Below, one piece after another: positions 12,220-23,905 of a stretch of DNA of 64,000 nucleotides; positions within the stretch are counted from its first letter, which is position 1, and each line of letters starts with the position of its first letter. The DNA comes from Triatoma infestans (lineage: Eukaryota > Arthropoda > Insecta > Hemiptera > Reduviidae). Below the pieces are notes generated by a model. That model ran no database searches, was not told the origin of the DNA, and was given only the letters and a program-made list of their open reading frames with translations. Both the position numbers and the translations under genes were made by a program. Location of the stretch: NCBI GenBank assembly GCA_011037195.1, contig JAAEAF010002399.1:62001-126000 (forward strand). The letters are read 5' to 3'.

Positions 12220-12770
12220 GGATGCCCCAGCAAATACTCGGCCTAAAACTCAAGACAGCTTTACCGTGAGAGTCAACTAAATTGTTCCAAAAAGATGTCT
12301 GATTTTATTAAATCGTCAGGCTTGCCCTGCAAACACGCTACCTCTCATTGACTAAAACAGTTAGCAAGGTAGAAGACACACCACCTACAATCCTAAAGAC
12401 ACTTGGCTTGGAAACAATAGAAAAGCGTTTCACTTTCAGTAGATGGCACCAAGGTACACCCATCGGTCAGCCAACGGTGCTAATAGAAATGCTGGTGTTG
12501 GAATCATTTTGGTAGACTTTGATATGAGCATTCCGGTTCTACAAACTTCGAGATAGAAGTTACAGCTATACAACTTACAGCTCTCCAGAAGATAGACACT
12601 ATCCTCGCACTGTCCTACTTATTGACTCTTAAGCTGCAATCCTGGCAGTGGTTAGTAGCGCCGATACCAACTCGAGATACAAGATACGTTCAGCCATACT
12701 GACAAACCGCTGGATCAGACAAGCAAGTATTTACAGGGCTGCTAGGGATCGCTTGATACAGCTACTATTT
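12220..12770 (+). pseudogene. retroelement RNase H remnant, frameshifted
   Basis: Three pieces in order match the RNase H domain of non-LTR retrotransposons. SVDGTKVHPSVSQRC starts near 12436, where the D of VDG matches the first catalytic Asp. NRNAGVGIILVDF starts near 12482. A segment near 12620 reads IDS-stop-AAILAVVSSAD, corresponding to the 'SDSkAA' motif. Frame shifts and stops between them show it is dead. Its clade is not determinable. Confidence 0.65.
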
Positions 12771-13100
12771 TGAGATCCTTTCTTATTCCAGCTTTTTATT
12801 ATTCGCAATAAATAAACTGGGTAAAATTCAGTCAAATTTGAAGTTAGAACTTACAGTCAAATTGATAAGATGGAACTATGTAAGCGAATTTTTGATAGGT
12901 GTGTTTTGGACTCTGTAGAAGCAAGTTATAGTTGCTCGTTATTCGCCTACGCGGACATATTGTTCTAGTACTTGGCGTCGGTTTATAGTTAATTTGATCA
13001 TTTATAGTTAATTAAATAAAACTTAGTGAAATTCAGTTAAATATGAAGATAGAACTTTAAATTTGAAGTCTAGTTGATAAGAGTAAAAAAATAAAGTAAA
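12771..13100. other. No gene recognised
   Basis: AT-rich, with two loosely similar stretches (around 12820-12880 and 13015-13080, both containing GTTAAAT/GAAGATAGAACTT-like words) that may be a diverged local duplication. Confidence 0.35.
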
Positions 13101-13104
13101 GAAA

Positions 13105-13292
13105 TGCCGATTTTTCCAGGAGGGTTTAACATCCAACTACCAAATTAGGTATCTTGGACGGGGGCGGAAGCTCCTACTTTAATATTAACATTTTTTGAAT
13201 ATAAAATTTAGCAGTTATTCGTGGAACTCAAACTGAAGACTTCCCAGTTACAAGTCCATGCTCATAACCACTACACCATCACCCTTGTTAAC
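13105..13292 (-). mobile_element. SINE family 3 candidate with tRNA-like head
   Basis: On the minus strand GGTGATGGTGTAGTGGTTAT contains a good Pol III A box (TGGTGTAGTGG), followed at the expected distance by GTTTGAGTTCC, a mildly decayed B box. The anticodon-loop position reads CTTGTAA (TGT). The acceptor stem does not close and a non-tRNA body follows, so this is a SINE or tRNA-derived repeat, not a functional tRNA. Only one copy is seen. Confidence 0.5.
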
Positions 13293-13300
13293 TTTTAAAG

Positions 13301-13352
13301 TTTATTTATCGACGTTTCGGAAACCTTTGGTTCATTTTCAGGATCTTCATGA
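13301..13352 (-). repeat. CGAAACG hairpin motif, copy b
   Basis: On the minus strand it reads CCTGAAAATGAACC, a short loop, GGTTTCCGAAACGTCG, then an ATAAATAAA tail. It is the cleanest of the four copies in the window and the GAACC/GGTTTC arms form a hairpin. Confidence 0.55.
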
Positions 13353-13562
13353 AAAAACAAAGAAAGAAACAGAAATTACAAATATTTAGTTAGACACAAC
13401 AGCGAGTTATCTCACTTTTTAATTATTTTCTTTTTTTTGTCTTCCATTATTTCTTTGCAAGCATACCTTACTCGACAACCACACTCCAATAATCTCCTTC
13501 CAACATCTAACTCTCTACCGGTTCTTATCAGTTATCTTCACTCTTACTTCTTAATTTTCAAT

Positions 13563-14417
13563 AACAGGAAGTATTGTAATCACTTAATTACACAGGAAAT
13601 ACACGTTTTTAAATCCCCTGAATCTAAAAAAGTAGGTTTTTCAAAATGGTGGTGTGGGTGTGTGTGTATCTGAACAATCGCCAAAAGTTCAAACTTGATA
13701 TGCGTTTAGGTATCACCAAGGGGTCCAACAGTAAGTTATGTGTCAAAATTCCTCAATCGGAAGTACCTTTTTACTGAAGGGTTTTTCACTTTTTTGCGAT
13801 TTTTTTCAAAACTTGATATATGAACACTACACATACAATGATCTACAACTTTTATTTGAAACGTTTCTCCAGCAAAATTCATTTAAGGGCACTTTTCGGG
13901 GAGGGCTGGGGTTTCAGTTTATTGCACAATTCCATCATCTTAAGTAGAATGAAATATGTCGAAATCTTGAGTATGAAGAAAATCGCATGACCGGAAGAGC
14001 GTTTTTACTGAAATTTTTCAATTTCCTGCGGTTTTCTCTAAAACAGCTCCAACTATTTTCTTTTAAATAAATATGTGAAGAGCTGCAACTTCTATTTGAA
14101 ACATTTCTCCAGGTAAACTCATTTAAGGGAGTTTTTGAGGGAGAGGTAGGATTAGACTTCCCATAAAGTGCATACATCTTAGTTGCTTATACAATTCTAC
14201 CATCTAAACAAAAATAATTTGAAATAAAAAATTGCCAAAACTCTGAGTTTCAAAAAAGTATTAAAGAAGTGCGTTTTTACTGAAGTTTTTTCAGTTTTCG
14301 CGATTTTCTCCTTAAAAACACCGACGAATTTTATTAAATTTGGTATACTAACTATAAAATTTGTCTATTACAATTTCGTAAACCATAGTAAGAGAAAATT
14401 GTGTGAGTGTTTCATAC
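13563..14417 (+). mobile_element. HINE-like copy, near full length
   Basis: It starts at AGGAAGTATTGTAATC, has the GTGTGGGTGTGTGTGTATC tract, and then two internal units of about 250-285 bp (each with a GATTTTCT block, ATTTGAAACATTTCTCCAG and a GGGG-rich patch). A partial third unit precedes the right end, GTAAGAGAAAATTGTGTGAG then TGTTTCATAC and a T-run. Open frames inside it are incidental. Confidence 0.85.
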
Positions 14418-15609
14418 TTTTTTTTTTTTATTAAAAACCAATTTAATGTGGATACAGAAAAAATGTAATAAACACGTGATTTTACACTTGTTCTTGTCAA
14501 CACCTGAAGTCGAGCACTGTTTGAATAAATAAATGTTATTTACTTCCTAAAAATTGGAAGCTGAATTCTGCCAATATCGAAGAGACAGCAATAAAGTGGA
14601 ATATATTTCCCACTTCACATACATAACCAATCGTTTTAACTTCTGCAAATATTATTATTTAAATTCAGCGTTTTTGTTCTTTTTTTTATTATCCCGCCTT
14701 TCACACAGAAAACTGAAAATAAATTTACGCCTAGTAATTTTTATTCCATCTCAATAAGTGTTAGTAAAACTTAAAATTATAATCCGACTATATTATTAGT
14801 GATAATAATTATAATAATAATAATATCTAGAATGTTTAGTTTAGTTTGAGTTTATCAAAGACAAACTGGTATCTTAGTTGGATAGGAAAACAGGACATGC
14901 TTGGACAAGTAGCGGAACGTTGATTTATGTCTTTATTTTCGTCCAGCCTGGCGGAACTGATGTTCTACCATTTTCCATTAAGGGTTTTTTTTTTCATTAC
15001 ATTGTATACTAATTATTAAAACATTATTTAATCAATTTTTGTGTTACGAATGATATTTTTTTTAGGTTTAAGATATTTTAAGTTTTTTTTTTTTTATCAG
15101 AAAAGTCAAACTTGCAATAATAGGATTTTTAACTAAATCGTTCGCGTTGGACCCGATGGTTGTCGAAAAACAGAACATCATCTTTGAGCTTTCTGCTATT
15201 ATTAGTTTTTAGAATTCTCGCACACAGAGATTATTTTCGCTAAAAATATCTTTTATTCCATACTCACTGGCCTTAAAATAAGCATTTCCGGAGTTCCCAG
15301 TTTTGACACAATCCAATATTTGACAGAATTGCAACACTTCACTTAACTGTACGAAGAGAAAGTGAAAAAAAAAGTCAGTTGTGAAACAGGACTTACTTTT
15401 AATGCTGTTAATACAATCATAAAATTGATCAACTTTCTTTATACTTGGACATCTTTACTCAGTTGCTTTAATAAAATGTGGAGGTGTTGGCATATGTTGT
15501 TTAGCACCAATGGCAAGTAGTATTTCAATGTGTTTACATTGTAGTCCAGAAAACCGCGCCAATAACACTGAACAAATCCGAATAACATCTTAAATACACA
15601 GTTACTTCA
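14418..15609. other. No gene recognised
   Basis: AT-rich sequence with an ATA-repeat near 14805-14825 and several poly(T) runs. Nothing else is recognised. Confidence 0.4.
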
Positions 15610-16002
15610 GAATCTCCAATATTTTTCCGGAAAAAACTATCGGTAGTAGTATATGGAGTTAGCATATTAAATTTAAAGAAATTCTTTAGTGTAGTTTCAA
15701 AAAAAATTCAAAAAACTTTTCAGTAAAGTCGCAATTCCAGTTAACCAGTTTTCTTCTAATTTGGAATAATAGAAGTAGGCATTTGTGTGTTTAGACAGTA
15801 GGTGTAGGAGGTTCGAAGAATTCCGCGAAAATCTGAAAAAATCCATTCAGGAAAGTCGCACTTTCTTCGCTTGGTGGATTTAAACTAAACGCCTAATTGT
15901 CAGATAAGGTTATGATTGAGGTGATTGTTCGTTTTAGAAATATTTTGTTCACACACTACACACAGACACATTTTTTCGTATTCAAGGGACCTCGTACAGC
16001 AG
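15610..16002 (-). mobile_element. HINE-like copy, partial, reversed
   Basis: Reversed blocks TTTCAGTAAAGTCGCA, a CACACACAGACACA tract at the (GT)n position and CAAGGGACCTCG near the left end. It lies only about 290 bp upstream of the exon 1 start codon. Confidence 0.65.
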
Positions 16003-16124
16003 TAAGTGATGTAAAAATAAATTTTTCTTATGTCGATAAACCATGAAATAATTTAAATATAAGATGTGCTATTTTAGCAATGGTTTGTTGTACTGTATAA
16101 TATTAGGCAAACTGTATATAGTTA

Positions 16125-16292
16125 AGTGTACAGTAGTACGATTTGATGCAAAGGACGACTGCGCTGAAGTTTGGGCGAATAGCCAGCTGCCTTCTAACAG
16201 TAGACAGGCCAGCCACACTTCTACCAACCATATACCTATATAGATCTGTTTTAGTAAGTTAGTTGGTATTTAATATTGGTTTGATTTAGAGG
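16125..16292 (+). promoter_or_regulatory. probable 5' leader of the gene starting at 16293
   Basis: This stretch is more GC-balanced than its surroundings and directly precedes the start codon. An in-frame TAG at 16287-16289 closes the frame upstream, so the ATG at 16293 is the first usable start. The TTTGATTTAG|AGG context at 16280-16292 could alternatively be a splice acceptor of an upstream non-coding exon. No confident TATA or initiator element is seen. Confidence 0.35.
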
Positions 16293-16552
16293 ATGTCATC
16301 CTCTTGGTTCTCTGTTGGTAGAGTATTTACTGGTTTGTGGAGGAAACAAGTGAACAGTGTTAGTGATAATAATACAATCAGTGATCTAGAACAGACTGAT
16401 AATATTAGCAATAATGATATTATTGATGATAATGGTAATTTTGACGATGATAATGATGATTATTTAGATGATGTTGTTGATGATGATGATGATGATGAAG
16501 AGATCAACGACGATGAATGGCATGATCGTGAGTTAACACCCACTAAATATAG
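16293..16552 (+). CDS. unrecognised gene, exon 1 (N-terminus, acidic)
   Basis: First coding exon, residues 1-86 plus two bases. The ATG has A at -3 and an in-frame stop just upstream. It opens with MSSSWFSVGRVFTGLWRKQV, which is not a convincing signal peptide. An Asn/Asp-rich segment follows, with an acidic run at about residues 42-78 dominated by Asp (encoded largely by GAT). The donor is AG|GTAACG, and the split Arg-87 codon AG|A is completed exactly by exon 2. I do not recognise the protein. The acidic low-complexity run suggests a disordered region. This is presumably the start of a long intracellular protein whose domains lie beyond the window. Confidence 0.75.
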
Positions 16553-17064
16553 GTAACGAGCGATTCCACAATCACTTATCGTTTTATTCACGCTTACTAG
16601 TATTGCGTTTTCTTTTCTTTTTTCTACATGTTCATTATCCCTTTTAGAATATTTTATTATATGCATTTCAGTTGTAAAACATCCCCCTGGACATGAGGTC
16701 CTCCCTCACTTCCTAGTGAAAGTTACATGACAAGTGTCCAGCACACACTTTAATGATGTCCATCCAGTTCTGCAACATCTTTTACATTGTTTACTTTCAA
16801 ACAAAGAAAAAAAGCTTTTGCAACGATCTCATCACTTTCTCTTGCTGTAGTTGTTACAATCCTGCGTAATTGACAGACATTTTCTTAAACTTCAATTTTT
16901 GTTTTTTGTTAACGATTACTTGGCATAATAAATGTCAAATTTATCTGCACGTGTTAGTTTTTTAGAACATAAGAGCCCGGCTAATTGAATCTACTACAAA
17001 TTAGTAGCCATGCAACGCTTCGATAAATCCTCAGCAAAGTTTTATTAGCAGATTAGATCAAATT

Positions 17065-17345
17065 AGAAAGTCTTCCCCCTCAGCTTCTTTAAAATATATT
17101 TTACCTCCAGAATCTTTCAGAAATCAATTTTCCTGGACAAGAAAATCGTTATAGCCCGTTTTCTGGTACACAGAAAAAAAAATTCAAGAAATCTCACTTG
17201 TTGTTGAAGGATTTTGACCCGAAACCTTTTTTGTATCGAGATGGTGGCTACCTCCTAATTTTTCTACAACTTTTTTTTAATTATAGTAATATTTTGTTTG
17301 CTTACATCATACAGAGTTTTAAAATTTTCTACACAGAATCTTAAA
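17065..17345 (-). repeat. HINE-like copy, partial, reversed
   Basis: Contains AAATCAATTTTCCTGGA and the TTGTTGAAGGATTTTGACCC block of the reversed consensus. Both termini are missing. Confidence 0.6.
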
Positions 17346-18351
17346 CACTATACAATTTAATTTGATGGATTCTCCCATCTCTAGTTTCACTTCCGGGTTC
17401 GAAATGTTCACAGATCAAGGTTACTTTGCATTTAACTTTGCATATTGTATTTAAATAGTATGTTTCTACTTAACAGGATTTAGGAGCATTCTGTGGTATC
17501 TATTCATGCTGATTCAATATTTATCCAATTGAAAACTTATCTAACTTTGTCTTAGATACCAGCCATACTCATTAAACTCATAAACTACTATAATTGTACA
17601 CAGTAATTACAGAGTTAAATCATACTCTTATTTTTTTATATAAATAAATGATAAAATTATGAAAAACAGTATGATTTTTTTTTTTTTATAGTTGTAATAA
17701 ACAATCATAAAACCGCCATCTGCATAACATTATTTGTTACACTTTATTTCCTTAATTATTGGAATGCTTAAATTTACTTTGGCACTGTTTTATTTCTGTC
17801 GCCCCTAATTTAGACTGTTCATTGTCTTTTTTTTAATCTTGTATTAATAGTTTCACACTTTCAATATGTATTATTAATAAACATCCAAAATATTAAAACA
17901 AAAAATTGATTATTAATTGTAATCAATAGAAAAAGTTGTAGAAAAATCGCTTGACTCCAATGTTGTGATTTTGGAAAACTGCCAGATACTATAACTTCTG
18001 TTAGTTTATACTAATTTTCTTGTTTATTTGGCATTCTATACTCCAGTTTTATCCACGTTTTTTCTATTCTCACATTTTAAGCTTGCTAAAATTACAGAAA
18101 AGTGTCGAGAAAATTTTCGTTATCTTATAATTTTACTACTTCAAGTCAAGGTTTTTTTACTATTTTGTAGTTTAACCTTTTCGAAAGTTTATAAATGTCA
18201 TAGCTCACTAATTTTCTTAGCTCCCACAAGAGATTGCAACTGAACTGATATGCAATAGAGAGAAGCTAACCAAAGGAAAATCTGTGGAGTCGGTGTGAGA
18301 AAATGGCAAGAAACGGTAAAGCCATTCTAAAAATTTTTACTTTCCCTATTT

Positions 18352-18615
18352 ATTTACTTCCCCTCAGAGTAACAGCTTTCTGAAAAAATGTTTAAAAAAA
18401 GAAGTGCTATAGGTAGTTAGTATATATGACGTACTTGACAAGCTGTTTTTGAGCAAATCGCAAAAAAAAACAAAAAAAAAACAAAAACGGAAATATCATT
18501 TAGCAAAATCGAACTGTCCGTTGAAGGATTTTGGCTTATTGGTTGCGGATCCCATGGTTATTATACCTAAGCGGATTTGAAGTTTGAACTACCTGCAACT
18601 TTTCTTCTACAAGAA
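18352..18615 (-). repeat. HINE-like copy, partial, reversed
   Basis: The reversed blocks TTGAAGGATTTTGGC and GGATCCCATGGTTATTATAC match the 'bad' half of the consensus between the internal unit and the left end. Long A-runs interrupt it. Both termini are missing. Confidence 0.6.
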
Positions 18616-18689
18616 TGTGAAAAATATTCTTATACATATTCTTAAACACATGGTTTGACTAAGAAAAAGTATTTTTTTGAACAAAAATA

Positions 18690-19115
18690 GTCCGTTTAGA
18701 TACTGATTGCATCAAAACATGAGGTTAAAATCCCATGGGAAACGCAAATTTTCATTTTTTTAAAAATAGATTTTTGCGATTTTCTCCAAAATGTGTCCAC
18801 GATTTTCTTTTAACTTCCCACATTTCAGTACACATTAAGGCCTATTGCTTTTAATTTGAAACATTTTTCCAGAAAAATTGATTTCGAGAGTTTTGGAGAT
18901 CTAACTTTAAACTGCTGAAGCAATGTACTCACATTCTGCAGTGTTCAAACAGCAGAAACTTTTCAAATATAATTCCCAACAGCCACATATGTTTTATGTA
19001 ATGCTAAGACTGAGCATACATTTAGTAAAGACACAGTTTGAAGAAAATTTGTCATTTAGAATTGTGACAGTTACAGTAAAAGAAAATGCTGCTATTGCAT
19101 TACACCAGATTTTTA
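18690..19115 (+). mobile_element. HINE-like copy, partial, with right end
   Basis: Contains the GCGATTTTCTCCAAAATG block, TTTAATTTGAAACATTTTTC, and a decayed right end (ACAGTAAAAGAAAATG...TTACACCAGATTTTT). A second copy follows head-to-tail. Confidence 0.65.
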
Positions 19116-19136
19116 CGTTTTTTCTTGATTTTGTTG

Positions 19137-19690
19137 AGAAGAAATATTGTATCGTGTCAAATTTTCGAAATTGTGGTTTTATCGAAAATACGTGTTTCAG
19201 CCTTCTCGGAAATACGAAATAAATGTTTTTAGCAAATATGTGTGTATATGAGCTTTATATTTCAAAAACAAAAAAAAAATCTTAGAAAGCTCAAACTATA
19301 TTAATCTCTTATGTGCCACCACTGCATGTAATAATAAGGTTTTGGTCTAAAAAAATCCACCATCGAAATAGCGACTTTATTGAATGGTTTAAATTTTCAG
19401 TTTTCGCAACTTTCTCGAAAATGATTCGAACGATTTTCTTTAAACTTCTCGTACTTTGCATACATAAATGCCTACCCCTTTTATTTGAAACATTTTTCAA
19501 GGAACTTTTATCTAAAACACTTTTATTTAAAATATTTTTCCAAAAAAAAATATTCTTATAGGTGTTCTGGGGGACTTGTCAGTTATGTTACGCTTGGTTA
19601 GTTCTATCAGATTTGGCTGCCACTTAGCAGCTTAAATGTATATTATATTAATTATAGTAAGATAAAGTCGTGGAGATATATCACATCAGA
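19137..19690 (+). mobile_element. HINE-like copy, both ends decayed
   Basis: Left end GAAATATTGTATCGTGTCAA, then ATTTTCGAAATTG and a GTGTGTATATG remnant of the GT tract. The right end is AGTAAGATAAAGTCGTGGAG...CACATCAGATTTTTTTT. It abuts a reversed left-end fragment. Confidence 0.75.
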
Positions 19691-19697
19691 TTTTTTT

Positions 19698-19790
19698 TGC
19701 GAACTCAAGAGACCTCACAATTGTATTTCAGTGAAAACTTAATTTTGAAAATTTGACACAACTTGAATTACTTCCTTTTTATCGAATATA
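19698..19790 (-). repeat. HINE-like left-end fragment, reversed
   Basis: GAGACCTCACAATTG, GTGAAAACTTAATTTTGAAA and ATTACTTCC match the reversed left end. It stops about 150 bp short of the exon 2 acceptor. Confidence 0.6.
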
Positions 19791-19941
19791 AAGTCTTTTT
19801 TTTTTTAAAAAAAAAAAAACCTCCCTCTTTTAGAAGTTAAGTGTTTATTCCTTCATTTCATTGAGACACCTTGAAAATATTTTAACAAATTATTTCGGGC
19901 TGATTATTTCGTATTTTAATATGAATCTTTTACATATTCAG

Positions 19942-20225
19942 AGAGTTAGACAATTCAGATGGTAGTAAAGTTTACTTTGCCAATGAAACTGTTTGTGAAT
20001 CAACATCTTATGCTTCGTTGGCAACGTCGTTGGCTGCCGAAGAACAACCGGAATTGACTAAAGCGGCTGTACTATTAGGATCGACGCCGGTGATCTGGCG
20101 ACCTCAAGTCACCGTATACCAAGTGTGCTCTCCTATAGTTCAGCCAATTGTCACTAACATCACCACTATCGCTACAACCTGTACTCCAGCTGAGTGTGAC
20201 GCCAACTGCCCGGCTGAATTGTGTG
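19942..20225 (+). CDS. unrecognised gene, exon 2
   Basis: Residues 87-181 plus one base. The acceptor ...ACATATTCAG|A supplies the third base of Arg-87; the donor TGTG|GTATGT leaves one base, joined by exon 3 to make Asp-182. The frame is open for 284 bp with clearly non-intronic composition. It encodes a Ser/Thr/Ala-rich stretch, then GSTPVIWRPQVTVYQVCSPI around residues 133-152, and ends in a cysteine cluster (CTPAEC, DANC, PAELC; Cys 167, 172, 176, 181). The spacing C-x4-C-x3-C-x4-C matches no zinc-binding domain I can name. If read through, the frame would run on into intronic poly(A). Confidence 0.8.
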
Positions 20226-22504
20226 GTATGTTTCGTTTATATCGAAATCTGTTGTTTGTAGTAAAAAAAAAAAAAAAAATTATTTCAGTTTGTATCAATA
20301 ATATCTTACGCTTCTTTGTTAGTTTGATTAATTCCTACGGTAGAACCTGTCTCACGTCACCAAGGAAATTATGAAAAGTACTAACGTTATGAGACACAAG
20401 ATAAATAAGCATTGAGAATCTAAAACCCGAGAAATAATAAATCCGTATTTATCTTTCCACCTTTCTTTTTTCATTAAAATTTTACACTAACGCCAAAACC
20501 GTTGAAATAGTTTTTTTTATTGTATTAAGTATTTCCATGCCTAACATGGGTGCACTTGTCAACAGCTTATTCCAATTATTTTGAAAATTGATTGTGTTGC
20601 TGAATTTGTATCATTACTGTCACTATTTCATATTCTCAATCAAGTAATTTCTCATTTGAGCTAAGAACCCCCAATTTTTCGAAAATATAAGTCGAATTTC
20701 ATTTTGTTTTTCTCTTTCTCATCTATAGATATATAAACCTTCCTAATTTTACTTGAAAATTTCAAATTTATAAACAATTTTTTTCTACAACAGCTGGTTA
20801 ATGTGGCAATTATTCCACTAAAGTTAGTGGCTAAAGTAGTTCTTTTAATCTCTAATGATTTTGAAACAGTGTTGCCACTTCGTTTAAACAAATTTTAAGG
20901 TCAAGATTAATTGCGAAAATAAATTAAAAATATTTAATAAACTAGAAATTCTTAAATTAACGATTTGTTTTAAGTTTTAAAATCACTTTATCAATCAAAT
21001 AAATAAATGTAGCAAAAGATAATTAATTTCGCTTAACTTTAACGTAGTGTTCTATAACCTTTCTTGGGGTACTTTTCCCTTTTCAATGGACAGCCTTCTT
21101 TTAGAGGTTGTTCATATTTTACTTCTTTTTATGCCCTCCTTTAAATATTTCTAGTTTTTGTGGAAAAGTACAATATAAATGCGAGAGTAAAAAACTCAAA
21201 TCATTTGCCACATTTGCTTCAGCAAAGCTGAGTTCGAATATGTAAAAAGTAGCACTTTACCTATATTAACAAATAAATAACTATTTTTTTAACTGCTCCT
21301 TTTTTACAGAGCTCGGCACCAACTTCTTATTTCAAATGGAATACGAAGGTTTTTTCACCAAGAAAAATTATGCTAAATTCCAAAATTGTTATTAATTTGA
21401 AAATTTATTGGACTGCTCGGAATACAATGGGTGAACGCCAGTAATGGCATTAGTAAATACTAAATATTACGAATTGGATATTCTTTTATTTTCGGGAACA
21501 GAAATTGGCTATCCGGGTTCTAGCAGATGCTTTTCCGCTCTGCGGAACCAACTACTACAACAACTATCTGGGTTCTATTTCCATTTGACCTTTAACAGTG
21601 TTGATCCGTTTCCGAGATTGAAAAAAAAAATTGTATCCTATGATTCTCAATTTCGGAATCTAAGAAAGTTTTGAAATCTTTGGTCAAAATTGTGGGATTA
21701 ACAAAAAAAAAATACTTACAGTTAGTTCTAATGGCAATTTCTTGTTCATACTTCATTGTTCACTGTATATTAGTTGTTTTCAATAATATGCAAGTAGAGG
21801 AAGCTAATATTATAATGCAGGAACATAAAACGTTTTTTTAGGACCACTGATAGAAGGTCTGCAGCCAGCCAAGACAGAAAATTAACAGGGTGGTTTAACC
21901 TTTGACAGTTCGCTTATTATTAAATTAAAATTAAAAGTACCAATATAAATAAATAAAAACAAATTTCAAAAAATTAAAATTTCTGTTTAAGTTTATTAAA
22001 CGTCAATCTAATACGGCAAAGTTTTTATGCACATTTGTCGAGTCCAGTTGAAATGTCTTATAATGGGATACTACTAACTACGTGTGCAAAAAGTATTAAG
22101 ATTTTAGAGTGCAAATGATAAGAATAATTATCAAGAATCCTATTTCAATTTCTCCTTCATTCCATTTGGAAGCAAAAATATATCCCACATTCCTATAATT
22201 ATTTATCAGTCTAATGATTTTCTAATACTTTATTCAAATTAGGCGTATTTTAGTTATGTTTGGTAAAACATATACTTATACGAGTAGCTATTCTCAACTT
22301 TAAAAAAATAATAAAACTCCGGAAAGAAGATTAGTAGATCAGACGTGGAATCATAGAAACAATTACACCCCAGCAAATTCAACCAAATTTTCTAAATTTT
22401 GTCCATGTTATTTTGAACTGCAATGTTAATAATAAAAATTGCTTGCTCTTTATTTCGAACTTTTTTTGGAATGGACTGGCGGACTGATGTCAGATATTAA
22501 ATTT

Positions 22505-22800
22505 GACCCTTGGATAAAGAGTTTGATTCCTTCAGAAATCCTTGAAATTATTTTCTCAGAAAAAAGTTTCACACAGTAATAATAGATCATTATATGAATA
22601 GTTTGTATACCAAGTTTTAAAAAAAGCTCCCTGGGGGCTTGATCGAGAGAAAACTGCGGAAAATTAAAAACAAAAATGTTCAGGAAATTCCACTTTCAGA
22701 TTTTCTTCAAACTCGGCATTTTGGCAGTTTTGTTTAATTCTTATTTACATATTTTGTGGAACTGTACACTGAAAGGATCTTTAGAGGCAGTCTGAAGCCA
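22505..22800 (-). repeat. HINE-like copy, partial, reversed
   Basis: Contains reversed blocks CAGATTTTCTTCAAACTCGG, GATCTTTAGAGGCAG and TTTTCTCAGAAAAAAGTTTC. Both termini are missing. Confidence 0.6.
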
Positions 22801-22829
22801 TTTGCATGACCGTAGGCTTTTTTTTTTGA

Positions 22830-23905
22830 AGGGGGGGGCCAATGCACCGCGACCCATATCGATCTATTGTGTTATGCCCCTTGGGTGCCGCAGGCTATTG
22901 CCCATAGCACCCGAACAGATGACCTTCTCTGAACATCCGTTCTACAAAACCTTCATCAGGTTGAGATCACTGAGAAATCCCAATACCCTGACGGGCTCTA
23001 GAGAGGGGTCCTCACAGAATCCCCACAGAATCTGCATGAGCTGTCACTTTCCAAACCCAGCTTCTCCAGGTGTCCTCTAAGTCGGCAATGCCCCGTGAGA
23101 AAATCCGTAAGAACGCGGAGTTTGTTCTTGCTCAATCCGATGCAGAACTCCAATCTCCGTTGGTTATAATTTCCCAAGCAGATCTTAGCCTGCCGCAAAC
23201 CGGGGAGGGAGCACCAGAGTTGAGATCTCCTCGTCTCCTCCTCCTTCCTAAGTTTCTCCAACAGAAACTGGTCGCTGACCGCACAAAATGGTTCCGGCCC
23301 TAGGAGCGGGATCCTAGCGCCTAACTTGGCCAGGGAGACGGCCATCTCATACCGTTCAATGCCAACATGCCCCGGCACCCACCACAGGGTAACTTTGTTC
23401 CTCGTGCCTAGATTATTAAGTTTACCTAGGCATTCCCGGACCATTTTTAGCGCTGATAACCGATGCATTCAATGCTCTAATGGCTGCTTGACTATCGGAA
23501 AGGATTACAATCTCCTGGTTCCTATATCCCCTATCGAGGTTAAATTGTAAGCATCTTCCACCACTGTCCGTACCGTTCTTGTGGACAGCATGTCATCATC
23601 CACCAACAACCGCCTCATGAGAGGTGTTGTCAAACGCGCCTTCTATATCCAAAAGGCACAAATGGCCGTTTCCTTAACGTCTAGAGTCCTCTGGACTCTA
23701 CGTTACGTCTGTCAGCTAGTGCAGAGCAGTATCCGTCGATCTCCCCGCCCGGTATGCATGCTGACAGGGTGCAAAGGCACCCTGACCGTAGGCTTTCTTC
23801 CTAGCTATTGTAGACTTAATAAGCACATGCATAGATGGACCCTAAGAACGGATAGCTTTTTAGGTTTTGTCCGGAGGAAGAAGATATTTGTTAGTATGGC
23901 GGGCT
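22830..23905 (-). pseudogene. non-LTR retrotransposon (RT + RNase H type), decayed
   Basis: On the minus strand, 23468-22998 stays open for 156 codons. It contains VTLWWVPGHVGIE, the conserved 'WvPGHvGi.gNE.AD.lAk' end of RNase H, and then LTGHCRLRGHLEKLGL and CRFCGD, the Cys-containing C-terminal segment of RNase H-bearing LINEs (I, R1, LOA and Jockey-related groups). Upstream, 23620-23680 encodes CAFLDIEGAFDNT, the RT motif A with its catalytic Asp. The distance between RT motif A and RNase H is far too short, so most of the RT has been deleted. Stops and shifts make it non-functional. It is an insertion inside intron 2, antisense to the host gene. Confidence 0.8.

Larger units (their letters stand above)
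16553..19941 (+). other. intron 1 (3.4 kb)
   Basis: Bounded by GTAACG and ...ACATATTCAG. It holds HINE-like copies in both orientations (17065, 18352, 18690, 19137, 19698) and otherwise AT-rich sequence with long T-runs. No additional exon compatible with the flanking phase is apparent. Confidence 0.7.
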
